DNA of 64,000 nt, from positions 1 to 64,000 of the forward strand of contig DCIB01000002.1 in the NCBI GenBank assembly GCA_002315915.1. Reading direction: 5' to 3'. The notes beneath the pieces were generated by a model. That model was not told the origin of the DNA and did not search any database. It was given only the letters and a program-made list of their open reading frames with translations. Shown here in pieces: positions 52,068 to 61,857 of this stretch; the first letter of the stretch is position 1, and each line of letters starts with the position of its first letter. The position numbers were made by a program, and so were the translations under genes. This DNA is from Caryophanales bacterium UBA1737 (GTDB taxonomy: Bacteria; Bacillota_I; Bacilli_A; ML615J-28; CAG-313).

Positions 52068-53221
52068 TGAAACAGATAACAATTAAAAATGATCGTAAAA
52101 CATTACTTAGATCTAAATTAATGGTATTTTTATTAGTTGGATTTTGTTTATATTTATTTGTAAATCAAATTGTAACTTGTGTTAAAGGAAACATTGATGG
52201 ATTAGAAGATGAGACAGTCACTATTAAAGAAACTAAATATGATGAATCTGCAACTTATTTTTATTTTACTGTTAATGAAAACAATAGTACATATTATTGT
52301 ACAAATTTAAATGTAATGAAATATTTTGCAGATAATATATCATTAAATCTAACTACTGATGTTTTAGATAATCCTGTAGGTAAACTTATTTATAAGATAG
52401 ATTGTGTGTCATCACCTGATATGAATTATGATAATACTGAAGAATTCTTTGCTACAAACACAAGAACTATCATTATTGCATCAGTAATTATTGCTGGAAT
52501 GATAGGATATCTTGCTTATGTATTAATTACAATATTTAAAAAACCACTTGAAGAAACATTTGATGCAATTGAATATCAATTAACTGCTAATCCTATTATT
52601 ACTAATAAGATGTTACCAAAATCATGTAAAACCAGAAAAAAAGTTCAATTATATAATGTTGTATGTGGAATATTATTAGGATCTATTATGTTAATCCTAT
52701 TATTTAGTAATGCATTACAAACATATTTAGGTGAAAATTTTGCATTATTAGTATATATATATTTTGGAATATCACTTGTAGTAGGTGGATTACTAGTTAT
52801 ATTTAGACCTCAATTTGATTCAAAAGATTCATATCAATTTTCAAATGATTATTTAAATTATTTAAATAATGGTGGAGGAGAATCATTTAATTTAGCTTAT
52901 ACGTTTACTAATGAAGGAATTAAATATTCATCTAATGGTGAAGATAAAATATATCCATATGACAAACTAAATCTATATGTAACAGCATTATATGGAAAAG
53001 GATTCTTTGCGACAAACTTATTTATAGTATCTGACATTGAAGATTTAGGTGAAAAAGATTTAGATATAATTATTCCTTTAACTTATGAAGTATATACATC
53101 ATTAAAAGATAATAATGTTAAAGTAAAAGGATTAGATGAATTATTACATAATTTACAAAAAGAAATAACTAAATATTCTCCTTTTGCTAAAAAGGGTAAA
53201 GTTGTAAAATATAATAATTAA
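52067..53221 (+). CDS. membrane protein with two hairpins and a C-terminal YcxB-like region
   Basis: I do not recognise the family firmly. The 384-aa protein has transmembrane segments at about 17-36 and 138-160, then a pair at about 205-225 and 232-255. The loop between the first two (about 40-135) is polar and likely external. The C-terminus (about 265-384) contains strands of the type FTNEGIKYSSNGEDKIYPYDKL and LFIVSDIEDL, which resemble the PH-like/YcxB domains found on Bacillota membrane proteins. It overlaps the yitT-like gene and precedes two more membrane proteins, forming an apparent operon. Function unknown. Confidence 0.6.
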   Translation: MKQITIKNDRKTLLRSKLMVFLLVGFCLYLFVNQIVTCVKGNIDGLEDETVTIKETKYDESATYFYFTVNENNSTYYCTNLNVMKYFADNISLNLTTDVLDNPVGKLIYKIDCVSSPDMNYDNTEEFFATNTRTIIIASVIIAGMIGYLAYVLITIFKKPLEETFDAIEYQLTANPIITNKMLPKSCKTRKKVQLYNVVCGILLGSIMLILLFSNALQTYLGENFALLVYIYFGISLVVGGLLVIFRPQFDSKDSYQFSNDYLNYLNNGGGESFNLAYTFTNEGIKYSSNGEDKIYPYDKLNLYVTALYGKGFFATNLFIVSDIEDLGEKDLDIIIPLTYEVYTSLKDNNVKVKGLDELLHNLQKEITKYSPFAKKGKVVKYNN

Positions 53222-53236
53222 AAAGGAAAATATAAT

Positions 53237-54079
53237 ATGAAAGAAACTCAAAAAAACATTGATTATTTAGCATATGGAGTACTTTTAGTATTCTTAAATA
53301 TCACATTAACTGATTATCAAATATTAGTATCTACTATTGCTGGTGGAGTTCTTGTATACTTAGCTTGTACTAGCTTAGCAAAGCAATATAAAACAGATGG
53401 ATTTAATAAAACAAAGATTGCATCAATTATTGTTATTGCATTTGGTGCTTTTATTAGTGCGTTAAATAACATTGTAGATTTATCGAATACAACAGCTGCT
53501 GCTAATGATTTAATTACTACTTTAGATAGTATTACTGAAGATAATGTAGATTTATTATTTAGTTCATTAACTACATTTATGAATACATATGCATCATTCA
53601 AAAAAGAAATCATAATAAGTACAGTATTAGATATTTTACCTGATTTAGTAATATGTATACTAATTTATTCATTAGGTAAATCAATAGTAATAGTTAAATG
53701 TAATGAAAAGAAAATTATTACTGAAGCAGTTGAATCATCTAAAAAAACATTTACTGCTGGAATTATTACTGCTTGTTTAACTTTAGTTATTTCTTTAGTT
53801 GTAATTGAATTTATGGCTAAATTTAATATTGTATATTCAGGCGGTGAAATAACAGGACTTGATGCAAGTGCTATTACACTTGGTGGAATTTTAGGTATAT
53901 TAGGTCTTGCTATAGGTATTACTGGTATTATTTGTTTTGTTAATATGGTCAAATTTATGGTTAGACTATTTAGATTAAGAAAGAATTATTTATCATTTGC
54001 AGATAGATATGATGATGAATTAAACAAAAGTGAAGAACCATCATCTGATTCAAATGATGATCAAGTATATTACAAATAG
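53237..54079 (+). CDS. integral membrane protein of unknown family
   Basis: The 280-aa protein has about six hydrophobic segments (about 10-28, 31-47, 57-76, 118-142, 170-190, 210-242) and a charged acidic tail rich in Ser/Asp (residues about 255-280). There is a polar loop between the third and fourth segments (about 80-115). I see no motif linking it to a known transporter. The start follows AAAAGGAAAAT, and its stop overlaps the GTG of the next gene by one base, so it is made with that protein. Confidence 0.55.
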   Translation: MKETQKNIDYLAYGVLLVFLNITLTDYQILVSTIAGGVLVYLACTSLAKQYKTDGFNKTKIASIIVIAFGAFISALNNIVDLSNTTAAANDLITTLDSITEDNVDLLFSSLTTFMNTYASFKKEIIISTVLDILPDLVICILIYSLGKSIVIVKCNEKKIITEAVESSKKTFTAGIITACLTLVISLVVIEFMAKFNIVYSGGEITGLDASAITLGGILGILGLAIGITGIICFVNMVKFMVRLFRLRKNYLSFADRYDDELNKSEEPSSDSNDDQVYYK

Positions 54080-54990
54080 TGAAAAAAATTAAAATAAATG
54101 AAATAACAGAAGGGGCAATATATATTGCCCTTTATGGTATTTTAGCCTTACTTACTAGATATATATTTGTATCATTTGATTCCATTATTTATTATTTCTT
54201 CCCTTTACCAATGGCAATATATTCTATTAGAAAAGATTATAAACTAGGATTATTAGTATTATTTGGTTCTGTATTAATTTCTTTTTTATTTGGAAATGTA
54301 TTATATGTTATTGGATTAATACTTCCAAATATATTTGTAGGATATATATTTGGTTTAATGGAAAAGAAGTCTTCATTAAAAATAATAAATTATATTATTT
54401 GTTTTATATTATTACTTTTAAGTGATTTTTTATCTATATATCTATTTACTAATGGTACTTATTTTGATGAAGCATTAATCATATTAAATAAAATATCATC
54501 AAGTATATCATCATTAAGTGAAGAAATGATAAATCAAATATTAACTATTTGTTCAACAATAGTTTTAATAATAGATTCAATCGTTAAAGAAATACTATTA
54601 ATAATTCTATTTAATATCTTAATTATTAGATTAAAATTAAAAGATGATTTTGAATCTAAAATGAATCTTAAAATAATATATAATCCTATAATTAGTATTG
54701 TTTATATAATATTAACTATTCTTTGTATATATTTAACAGGATTATTAATAACAGCTAATGCAACATTAATTAATATTTTGTTTACAATAATATTTACTAT
54801 ATGGTTTATAATGGGATTTTATATATTTTATCAATATTGTTTTATGTTAAGATTAGAACTTAATCATTCGAAAGTATATATATTCTTAATTCTATTTATT
54901 ATATCCATAGTATTATTTCCAATAGGTATTTTGATTGGACTAATATTAAATGTAATATCATATAACTATGTTTTAAGAAGTTTAAAGTAG
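54079..54990 (+). CDS. DUF2232/YybS-like membrane protein
   Basis: The 303-aa protein has about eight hydrophobic segments and an N-terminus (ITEGAIYIALYGILALL, then YYFFPLPMAIYSIRKDYKLGLL) that resembles the DUF2232/YybS family, whose fold is related to ECF-transporter S components. This similarity is by pattern only. The GTG start at 54079 overlaps the upstream TAG stop, and a strong terminator follows, closing the 51138-54990 operon. A substrate-binding membrane component is possible, but no ECF ATPase or T component is nearby. Confidence 0.6.
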   Translation: MKKIKINEITEGAIYIALYGILALLTRYIFVSFDSIIYYFFPLPMAIYSIRKDYKLGLLVLFGSVLISFLFGNVLYVIGLILPNIFVGYIFGLMEKKSSLKIINYIICFILLLLSDFLSIYLFTNGTYFDEALIILNKISSSISSLSEEMINQILTICSTIVLIIDSIVKEILLIILFNILIIRLKLKDDFESKMNLKIIYNPIISIVYIILTILCIYLTGLLITANATLINILFTIIFTIWFIMGFYIFYQYCFMLRLELNHSKVYIFLILFIISIVLFPIGILIGLILNVISYNYVLRSLK

Positions 54991-55017
54991 TGTATTTATA
55001 AAATACACTACTTTTTT
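54984..55017 (+). terminator. intrinsic terminator of the membrane-protein operon
   Basis: A perfect 14-bp stem (54984-54997 and 55001-55014) with a 3-nt loop and T tract; the left arm covers the upstream stop codon. Confidence 0.93.
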
Positions 55018-55086
55018 ATCGAGTCATATAATAATAAATCATTAATTTATTTTGATATAATATATATATAAAGAAGGTAAACTTGT

Positions 55087-55983
55087 ATGAATGAAGTACT
55101 TGATTATTTTAAATCATTAGATTCTAATCCTTTTTACAAAAATAAAGTAAAACTTATCCCATCTAAAGAAGAAATAAGAATTATTAGTAGTATTACTCCT
55201 TATTTATTTGAAGATTTAGATATCGATTTAATAAATGGTGATTATGTATTAGTATCAGAATCTATATCTGATGTTGATGCGGATTACATTATTAAAGATG
55301 GTAAAGTAAATAAAGTCAATAATCATATATATGAAACAGGTAATTGTTTTATTAATAGTGGATTAAAAGTTGATGAATTAGTTAATGGTATTATAACTAT
55401 TGAAGATGGTATATATTTAATTGATGGTAAAAAAACATGTGTAAGTGTACCATTTATTAAAAATGATGAATATTGTAATAATGATTCATTAAATAAAGAA
55501 GGATTTAGTGTTACTGTTTTTGGTGATGATGTATATTTATCTAAAACATTTTATGATAAAAAATCTAAAATGATTTGTAATGAAGGATATAATAGTGCAG
55601 TAAAAATAAAAATTGTATTTGATATGAATACTAATTTCTTTTATCAAATGCAACTAGCAGCAAAACTAGCATTAAAATTAGTTAATTTTAATGGTTTATC
55701 TTGTGATGATGTAAAATCAAATTTATTCTTTAATGGATTGGTTGATCCAGTTAATTTACATAAGAATGATTTATGGTATTATTTTAAAGCTTTAGTTCAG
55801 GTTGAAGATGATATTACATATTATAAATCACTAGGATATGAAGTAGAACTTGAAACATCAAATAAATATATTAATAAAAATGGAACTATTGATAAGACCC
55901 CTCCAGTAAAGGGACTTGATTATACTATTAAAACATATATTAATGGTATTGATGATTCATTATCATTTTTAAAATTAATTTAA
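55087..55983 (+). CDS. uncharacterised cytosolic protein upstream of serS
   Basis: The 298-aa product has no membrane segment, signal or motif I can name. Its N-terminal half is beta-rich and acidic (about 40-140) and the C-terminal half is mixed, with a Lys/Leu-rich helix near 190-212 and an ending FLKLI. It starts 25 bases after a TATAAT box (55056-55061) with GAAGG as ribosome site and ends 9 bases before serS, so the two share a transcript. It bears no resemblance to SerS itself. A link to seryl-tRNA synthesis is possible only from position. Confidence 0.5.
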   Translation: MNEVLDYFKSLDSNPFYKNKVKLIPSKEEIRIISSITPYLFEDLDIDLINGDYVLVSESISDVDADYIIKDGKVNKVNNHIYETGNCFINSGLKVDELVNGIITIEDGIYLIDGKKTCVSVPFIKNDEYCNNDSLNKEGFSVTVFGDDVYLSKTFYDKKSKMICNEGYNSAVKIKIVFDMNTNFFYQMQLAAKLALKLVNFNGLSCDDVKSNLFFNGLVDPVNLHKNDLWYYFKALVQVEDDITYYKSLGYEVELETSNKYINKNGTIDKTPPVKGLDYTIKTYINGIDDSLSFLKLI

Positions 55984-55992
55984 GGGGAAATT

Positions 55993-57279
55993 ATGTTAGA
56001 TATTAAATTTATAAGAGACAATAAGGATATAGTAATACAAAATATTAAAAATAAATTTCAAGATCATAAATTACATCTTGTAGATGAAGTATTAGATTTA
56101 GATGAAAAGATAAGAGCATTAAAACAAACTGGTGATGCACTACGTCAAGAAAGAAATGAATCTAGTCAAAAGATTGGCGCATTAATGCGTGATAAAAACA
56201 TCGATGAGGCAAATCTTTTAAAAGTAAATGTATCAGCTATTAATACAAAACTTGTAGATATAGAAGCAGAAGAACAAAAATTATCTGAAGAATTACGTTC
56301 TAAGATGCTTATAATTCCTAATATTATAGATAAAACTGTTCCTATTGGAAAAGATGATTCTGAAAATGTTGAAATTGAAAAATTTGGAGAACCAGTTGTT
56401 CCTGAATATGAAATACCTTATCATGCAGATATCTTAGATAAGATAATGGGTTTAGATAAAGAATCTGCTGGTAGAACATCTGGTAATGGATTCTATTATT
56501 TAATGGGTGATGCAGCTAGACTTCATTCTGCAATGTTATCTTATGCAAGAGATTTTATGATATCTAAAGGATTTACATATTGCATTCCTCCGTTTATGAT
56601 TCATTCTGATGTAGTAAATGGTGTTATGAGCTTTGAAGAAATGGGTGCTATGATGTATAAAATAGAAGGTGAAGACCTTTATTTAATAGGTACATCAGAA
56701 CATTCTATGATTGGTAAATTCAAAGGACAAATCATTAAAGAAGATAAATTACCATTAACTCTTACATCATATTCTCCTTGTTTTAGAAAAGAAGTAGGTT
56801 CTCACGGATTAGAAGAACGTGGATTATATAGAGTTCATCAATTTGAAAAACAAGAAATGGTTGTAATATGTAAACCAGAAGATTCATTTGAATGGTATAA
56901 CAAAATGTGGAGTTATACAGTAGAATTCTTTAGAAATCTAGATGTACCTGTTAGAACACTTGAATGTTGCTCAGGAGATTTAGCTGATTTAAAAGTTAAA
57001 TCATGTGATGTAGAAGCATGGAGTCCTCGTCAAAAGAAATATTTTGAAGTAGGATCTTGTTCAACACTTGGTGATGCACAAGCTAGAAGACTTGGTATTA
57101 AAGCAAAAGGTGAAAATGGAAATTATTTATGTCATACATTAAATAATACTGTTGTAGCTACACCTCGTGGATTAATAGCTGTTATTGAAAATAACTATCT
57201 TCCAGAAGGCTCTATAAAAATACCTGTAGCACTTAGACCTTATATGGCTGGACAAGAAATTATCAAGCCTGCAAAATAA
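55993..57279 (+). CDS. serS: seryl-tRNA synthetase
   Basis: SerS charges tRNA-Ser with serine in the cytosol. The 428-aa protein is full length: an N-terminal antiparallel coiled-coil arm (about 1-105: DIKFIRDNKDIV, LDLDEKIRAL, RQERNESSQKIG), then the class II core with FMIHSDVVNGVMSF, TSEHSMIGKF, motif 2 FRKEVGSHGLEERGLYRVHQF and motif 3 NNTVVATPRGLIAVIENN. The start follows AAGGGG, nine bases after the orphan gene. A terminator hairpin follows. Confidence 0.97.
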   Translation: MLDIKFIRDNKDIVIQNIKNKFQDHKLHLVDEVLDLDEKIRALKQTGDALRQERNESSQKIGALMRDKNIDEANLLKVNVSAINTKLVDIEAEEQKLSEELRSKMLIIPNIIDKTVPIGKDDSENVEIEKFGEPVVPEYEIPYHADILDKIMGLDKESAGRTSGNGFYYLMGDAARLHSAMLSYARDFMISKGFTYCIPPFMIHSDVVNGVMSFEEMGAMMYKIEGEDLYLIGTSEHSMIGKFKGQIIKEDKLPLTLTSYSPCFRKEVGSHGLEERGLYRVHQFEKQEMVVICKPEDSFEWYNKMWSYTVEFFRNLDVPVRTLECCSGDLADLKVKSCDVEAWSPRQKKYFEVGSCSTLGDAQARRLGIKAKGENGNYLCHTLNNTVVATPRGLIAVIENNYLPEGSIKIPVALRPYMAGQEIIKPAK

Positions 57280-57286
57280 AATATAA

Positions 57287-57324
57287 GCATACACTCCTCC
57301 AAAAGGATAAGTGTATGCTCTTTT
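57287..57324 (+). terminator. terminator after serS
   Basis: A 9-bp outer stem (57287-57295 and 57310-57318) with an inner TCC/GGA pair around an AAAA loop, followed by CTTTT. Confidence 0.75.
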
Positions 57325-57327
57325 ATT

Positions 57328-57356
57328 TTGAAGAAATACCCTAAATATTGTATAAT
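57328..57356 (+). promoter_or_regulatory. promoter of the pseudouridine synthase genes
   Basis: TTGAAG (57328-57333), a 17-bp spacer and TATAAT (57351-57356), 26 bases upstream of the ATG at 57383. A good sigma-A match placed just after the serS terminator. Confidence 0.75.
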
Positions 57357-57382
57357 AACATATATATATAATAGGTATAAAT

Positions 57383-58390
57383 ATGGCTGGAAAAGAAGAA
57401 TTTAAATACCGAAAAGAAGAATATAAAAGACATTTAGAATCTAAATCTAAAAAGAAAGATTCTTATATAAATAAAAATATTAAAGTATATAATGTATCAA
57501 AAGAATCTATCTTATTTGATTTTTTATTAAATATATTAAAAGATCAATCTAAAAATAATATCAAGATGCTGCTTACAAAACATTTTGTTGCGGTAAATGG
57601 ATTATGTGTAACCCAATATAATTATGAATTATATAAAGGCGATAGTGTTCAAATATCAAAAGTTGCTTTTACTAAAATGAATGATACTCCTATTAAAAAA
57701 GAAAACAATAAAGTCAAAGAATCTATTTTTAATACTATTGATATTATATATGAAGATGATGAATTCTTAGTTATTAATAAACCAAGTGGATTATTAAGTG
57801 TAGAATCCGATAATGAAAAATGCAATACTGCGTATAAGATGGCTTTACAATATACTCAACAAGAATATAGTAAAAATATAAGATGTTTTCAAACTCATAG
57901 AATAGATAAAGAAACTTCTGGAGTACTTTTATTTTGTAAAGATTATGAACTTAATAATACATTGAAACATGTCTGGAATAAAGTAGTAACCATTAGAAAG
58001 TATGTTGCTATAACAGATGGACACTTACCAAAAAAAGAAGATACTATAACTAATTATTTATTAAAAAATGAAAATAATTTAATGTATTCATCAAAAGATT
58101 ATGTTCATGGCGAAAAAGCAATAACTCATTATGTCGTAAAAAAGACTAATTCTAGATATTCTTTGGTAGATGTATATATAGATTCTGGCAAGAAAAATCA
58201 AATAAGAGTTACGTTAAATGATCTTAATTGTCCTATTATTGGTGATGATAAATATGGTATGCCATCTAATCCAATTAATAGATTAGGACTACATGCGGAA
58301 GTATTAGAATTAAATCATCCTATAACTAATAAACATTATAAATTTGTTGCACCAATACCATCATCATTTAGAAAGATATTCAGTAAATAA
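57383..58390 (+). CDS. RluA-family 23S rRNA/tRNA pseudouridine synthase
   Basis: The 335-aa enzyme isomerises uridine to pseudouridine in structured RNA. It has a basic N-terminal extension (about 1-35, Lys/Arg-rich), an S4-type RNA-binding region (about 36-90, KMLLTKHFVAVNGLCVT) and a catalytic domain with FLVINKPSGLLSV and the catalytic-Asp motif HRIDKETSGVLLF, then KKNQIRVTL and LGLHAEVLELNHPI. The RLDxxTSG-type motif is HRIDKETSG here, as in RluA proteins. The RNA position modified cannot be told. It overlaps the next pseudouridine synthase gene by one base. Confidence 0.92.
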   Translation: MAGKEEFKYRKEEYKRHLESKSKKKDSYINKNIKVYNVSKESILFDFLLNILKDQSKNNIKMLLTKHFVAVNGLCVTQYNYELYKGDSVQISKVAFTKMNDTPIKKENNKVKESIFNTIDIIYEDDEFLVINKPSGLLSVESDNEKCNTAYKMALQYTQQEYSKNIRCFQTHRIDKETSGVLLFCKDYELNNTLKHVWNKVVTIRKYVAITDGHLPKKEDTITNYLLKNENNLMYSSKDYVHGEKAITHYVVKKTNSRYSLVDVYIDSGKKNQIRVTLNDLNCPIIGDDKYGMPSNPINRLGLHAEVLELNHPITNKHYKFVAPIPSSFRKIFSK

Positions 58391-59058
58391 TGCGATTATA
58401 TTCATATATTAAGAATAATGCACAGCTTACTAAAAAGGAAGTTTTTGATTATCAATCTAATGGTAGAATCAAGGTAAATGGTATAATTACTAATTTGTCT
58501 CATATCATTAAAGCAAACGAAATAGTTACACTAGATGATATAGAATTAAAAGAATTAGAGTATAATTATTATATATACAATAAACCTATTGGATATATTT
58601 GTACTAATGATTTAAATAATCCTAAATCATTATTTAATCATTTAATATTTAATAAAAAAATACATACAGTAGGAAGACTCGATAAAGATACACATGGATT
58701 AATAATCCTTACTAATGATGGTAAATTTACTAATTATATTTTAAATAAAAATAATTTAATAGAAAAAGAATATATTGTTGTTTTAAAATATGATGTAAAC
58801 GATGAATTTATTAAGAAAATATCTTCAATTACCACTATCAATAATAAAAATATTGATAAACCAATTGTAAAAATAATTAATCATAACACAATAAGTATTA
58901 TTATTCATGAAGGAATATATCATGAAGTAAGAGAATTAGTTAAATTATCTAATAATAAAGTGATAGACTTACAAAGAGTAAGAATAGGTAATATAAAACT
59001 AAATGATTTAGAAATAGATAAATTTATAGAAATAAAAAATATAAAAGAATTAATTTAA
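58390..59058 (+). CDS. RsuA-family pseudouridine synthase
   Basis: The 222-aa protein has an N-terminal S4 domain (about 1-50: RLYSYIKNNAQLTKKEVFDY, GRIKVNG) and the RsuA/RluB/RluE catalytic domain with YNKPIGYICTNDL, the catalytic GRLDKDTHGLIILTNDG and HEGIYHEVRELVKL. It likely modifies a 16S or 23S rRNA uridine; the target is not predictable. A one-base overlap with the RluA-family gene makes the two a tandem pair. The start follows no strong ribosome site of its own, fitting translational coupling. Confidence 0.92.
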   Translation: MRLYSYIKNNAQLTKKEVFDYQSNGRIKVNGIITNLSHIIKANEIVTLDDIELKELEYNYYIYNKPIGYICTNDLNNPKSLFNHLIFNKKIHTVGRLDKDTHGLIILTNDGKFTNYILNKNNLIEKEYIVVLKYDVNDEFIKKISSITTINNKNIDKPIVKIINHNTISIIIHEGIYHEVRELVKLSNNKVIDLQRVRIGNIKLNDLEIDKFIEIKNIKELI

Positions 59059-59077
59059 TAGAAAAGGAATTTAAATT

Positions 59078-60421
59078 ATGTCAAAAACATTAAAATGGAT
59101 TTTAATCCCCGTATTATCACTATTAATTATTGCATGTTTAGTATTTATGGTAATACTACCAACTACATTTAATATTGATGAAACATTAATCAAAGCTAAT
59201 GATAATTATTCAGTAGAATTAGTTGAAGATGAAGAGTTTACAACTTTAAAAAAGACTACTAATGAAGAATTTAAAGTAATGGCTTTTACTGATATGCATC
59301 TAGATGGTAATAAAGAAGAAGGCGAAATCACTTTAGAAATGATGATAAGAAATATCGTTAAATATAAACCTGATTTTGTTGTATTAAATGGTGACTGTAT
59401 TACAGCTGCATTTACTGGTTATAGAGCTCATCAATTATGTAAGATTTTTGAAAAGTTAGGTGTTTATTGGACTTATACTTTAGGTAATCATGAACATGAT
59501 AATGATTTTTGTATGACTAGAGACAAACTTATGGCTTTATTTGCGTCATATGAACATTGTGTAGCTAATGTAGAAACTAAAACTTTAAATGATGGAACAA
59601 GTGTATATGGTTATTCTAACGATGTTATCAATCTTCAAAATAAAGATGGTGATCTTGTTCAATCATTAATCTTATTTGATGGTGGTCAAGATATTGCATC
59701 TAGCGATGCAGCTAAATATGAAGCAGAATATACAGCACTATCATTAAATCCTGGTTTTGCTGAAGCTGCTCAAAGAAAAACTGCTAAATCAGCTGCTAAT
59801 GATAAAAATCCAAAAACATATACAGCATTAGATATAGCAAAAAGTGTTTACGAATATGAATATATTAAAGCAACTCAAGTTACTTGGTATAAAGAAACTA
59901 TTGCAAAACTAAAAGCTATTAATGCTAATGTTAAATCAACAATATTTAGCCATATACCATTTAAAGAAATGTTAGATGCATATGTAACAATAACTGGTAA
60001 TGAATATATATATTATTCTTCTGACAATACTATTGAAACTCCTACTTATAACACAACTGGAGAATGTATTTTAGAAGGTAATAGAAGAGAGAATGTTTGT
60101 TGTTCAATTGTAACAGATGAAAATAATGAATTATGGAGTGCTATTAAAACTCTTGGTTCTACACAAGCAGTTTTCTGTGGTCATGATCATGTAAATGATT
60201 TTTCATTATTACACAATGGAATTATCATGGGTTATGTTCAACCATCAGGATATTCAAGTTATAACGTATTATCTAATAAACAAGGAACTGAATTAATTCA
60301 AGGATGTTCTATCTATGCATATGCAAATGATGGAACAATTACTTGTAATGATTATTTAAATAATACTCTAGAAGGCTATTCAGATTTAAAAGCTTATATT
60401 CATTCTACTGTAAGACATTAA
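59078..60421 (+). CDS. membrane-anchored calcineurin-like metallophosphatase
   Basis: The 447-aa protein has an N-terminal transmembrane anchor (about 5-30) and an extracytoplasmic metallophosphoesterase domain with the full metal motif set: FTDMHLDG (D-x-H), VLNGDC (GD), LGNHEHD (GNHE), IFSHIPF and FCGHDHVNDF (GHxH). It resembles the purple-acid-type/YkuE-like phosphoesterases of Bacillota. It should hydrolyse phosphoesters at the outer face of the membrane; the substrate is unknown. It lies 18 bases before the uronate catabolism genes with AAAAGGA as ribosome site, so it may help process an imported or surface-bound phosphorylated substrate; this is inferred. Confidence 0.85.
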   Translation: MSKTLKWILIPVLSLLIIACLVFMVILPTTFNIDETLIKANDNYSVELVEDEEFTTLKKTTNEEFKVMAFTDMHLDGNKEEGEITLEMMIRNIVKYKPDFVVLNGDCITAAFTGYRAHQLCKIFEKLGVYWTYTLGNHEHDNDFCMTRDKLMALFASYEHCVANVETKTLNDGTSVYGYSNDVINLQNKDGDLVQSLILFDGGQDIASSDAAKYEAEYTALSLNPGFAEAAQRKTAKSAANDKNPKTYTALDIAKSVYEYEYIKATQVTWYKETIAKLKAINANVKSTIFSHIPFKEMLDAYVTITGNEYIYYSSDNTIETPTYNTTGECILEGNRRENVCCSIVTDENNELWSAIKTLGSTQAVFCGHDHVNDFSLLHNGIIMGYVQPSGYSSYNVLSNKQGTELIQGCSIYAYANDGTITCNDYLNNTLEGYSDLKAYIHSTVRH

Positions 60422-60439
60422 TAATAGGAGTATAAAGTT

Positions 60440-61852
60440 ATGAAAAACTTTATGGATGACGATTTTCTGCTTGAAACAGAGACCGCTAAATCACTTTATC
60501 ATAAATACGCATCAAAGATGCCTATTTATGATTACCATTGTCACTTATCAATAAAAGAAATCTATGAAAATCGTCATTTTGACTCTATCACTGATTTATG
60601 GCTTGTTGATGGACATGCGGGAGATCATTACAAATGGCGTGCAATGCGAAATAATGGAGTAGATGAATTCTATATTACTGGTAATGCTGATAAATTTGAT
60701 AAATTTAAAATGTGGGCAGATACTATACCTTATTTAGTAGGTAATCCTTTATTTGCGTGGACTCATTTAGAATTAAAAAAATATTTTGGTATAAATAAAG
60801 TATTAAATTTAAATAATGCAGAAGAAATATATAATAAAATGAATGATTTTTTAAAAGATCATGGAGCAAGAGATATCATTAATATGAGTGGTGTTGATAC
60901 TATTTGTACAACAGATGATCCTATTGATGATTTACATTATCATATAAATCTTGCTAAAGATGATTCTTTTAAAGTAAAAGTATATCCTGCATTTAGACCT
61001 GATAAATTAATAAATATTGATTGGAATACATTTAATCCATATATTAAATCATTAAGTGATGTAGTTGGATATGATATTAATTCCTTAGATAATTTATTAA
61101 AAGCTATTGATGAAAGAATTGAATTCTTTAATAGTGTAGGTTGCAAGATATCTGATCATGCTTTAGATGTTGTTATGTATGAAGATGCTACATTTGATGA
61201 AGTTGATAAAATATTTGAAAAAGCTTTAAATAATGAAGAATTATCTAATATAGATATAGCTAAATATAGAGGATTTATTGTATTTTATTTAGGTAAGAAA
61301 TATCATGAATATAATTGGGTTCAACAATATCATATAAAAGCACAAAGAAATAATAATTCTAAATCAATGAATAATCTTGGGCCTGATACAGGATTTGATT
61401 GTATAAGTGATACTCCTATAATTAAAAATCTAGCAAGAATTTTAGATAATTTAGATTCATGTGATAGTTTACCTAAAACTATTCTATATTCATTAAATCC
61501 ATCTGATTTTGAAGCACTTGCTACTTTAGGATTTTGTTATACAGAAAAAGGAATACCTGGTAAAGTTCAATTAGGATCTGCTTGGTGGTTCTTAGATCAA
61601 AAAGATGGTATGGAACATCAATTAACCTCTTTATCAAATCTTGGACTTTTATCTAGATTTGTTGGTATGTTAACTGATTCAAGAAGTTTCTTAAGTTATA
61701 CAAGACATGAATATTTTAGAAGAATTCTTTGTAATAAGATAGGTCATTTTGTTGAAAATGGAGAATATCCAAATGATTTAGATTTCTTAGGTAAAGTTGT
61801 AGAAGATATTTGTTATAATAATGCTAAAAAATATTTTGATAGTAGTAGGTAA
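60440..61852 (+). CDS. uxaC: uronate (glucuronate/galacturonate) isomerase
   Basis: UxaC converts D-glucuronate to D-fructuronate and D-galacturonate to D-tagaturonate. The 470-aa length is normal for the family. Motifs are PIYDYHCHLS near the N-terminus (the HxH metal pair of the amidohydrolase-like fold), DLWLVDGHAGDHYKWRAMR, TTDDPIDDLHYH, HALD and the C-terminal TDSRSFLSYTRHEYFRR. The gene starts 18 bases after the phosphatase gene with AGGAG upstream and is followed after 5 bases by the aldolase. The downstream mannonate/altronate steps (UxuA, UxuB, UxaB) are not in the window. Confidence 0.96.
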   Translation: MKNFMDDDFLLETETAKSLYHKYASKMPIYDYHCHLSIKEIYENRHFDSITDLWLVDGHAGDHYKWRAMRNNGVDEFYITGNADKFDKFKMWADTIPYLVGNPLFAWTHLELKKYFGINKVLNLNNAEEIYNKMNDFLKDHGARDIINMSGVDTICTTDDPIDDLHYHINLAKDDSFKVKVYPAFRPDKLINIDWNTFNPYIKSLSDVVGYDINSLDNLLKAIDERIEFFNSVGCKISDHALDVVMYEDATFDEVDKIFEKALNNEELSNIDIAKYRGFIVFYLGKKYHEYNWVQQYHIKAQRNNNSKSMNNLGPDTGFDCISDTPIIKNLARILDNLDSCDSLPKTILYSLNPSDFEALATLGFCYTEKGIPGKVQLGSAWWFLDQKDGMEHQLTSLSNLGLLSRFVGMLTDSRSFLSYTRHEYFRRILCNKIGHFVENGEYPNDLDFLGKVVEDICYNNAKKYFDSSR

Positions 61853-61857
61853 TTAAT

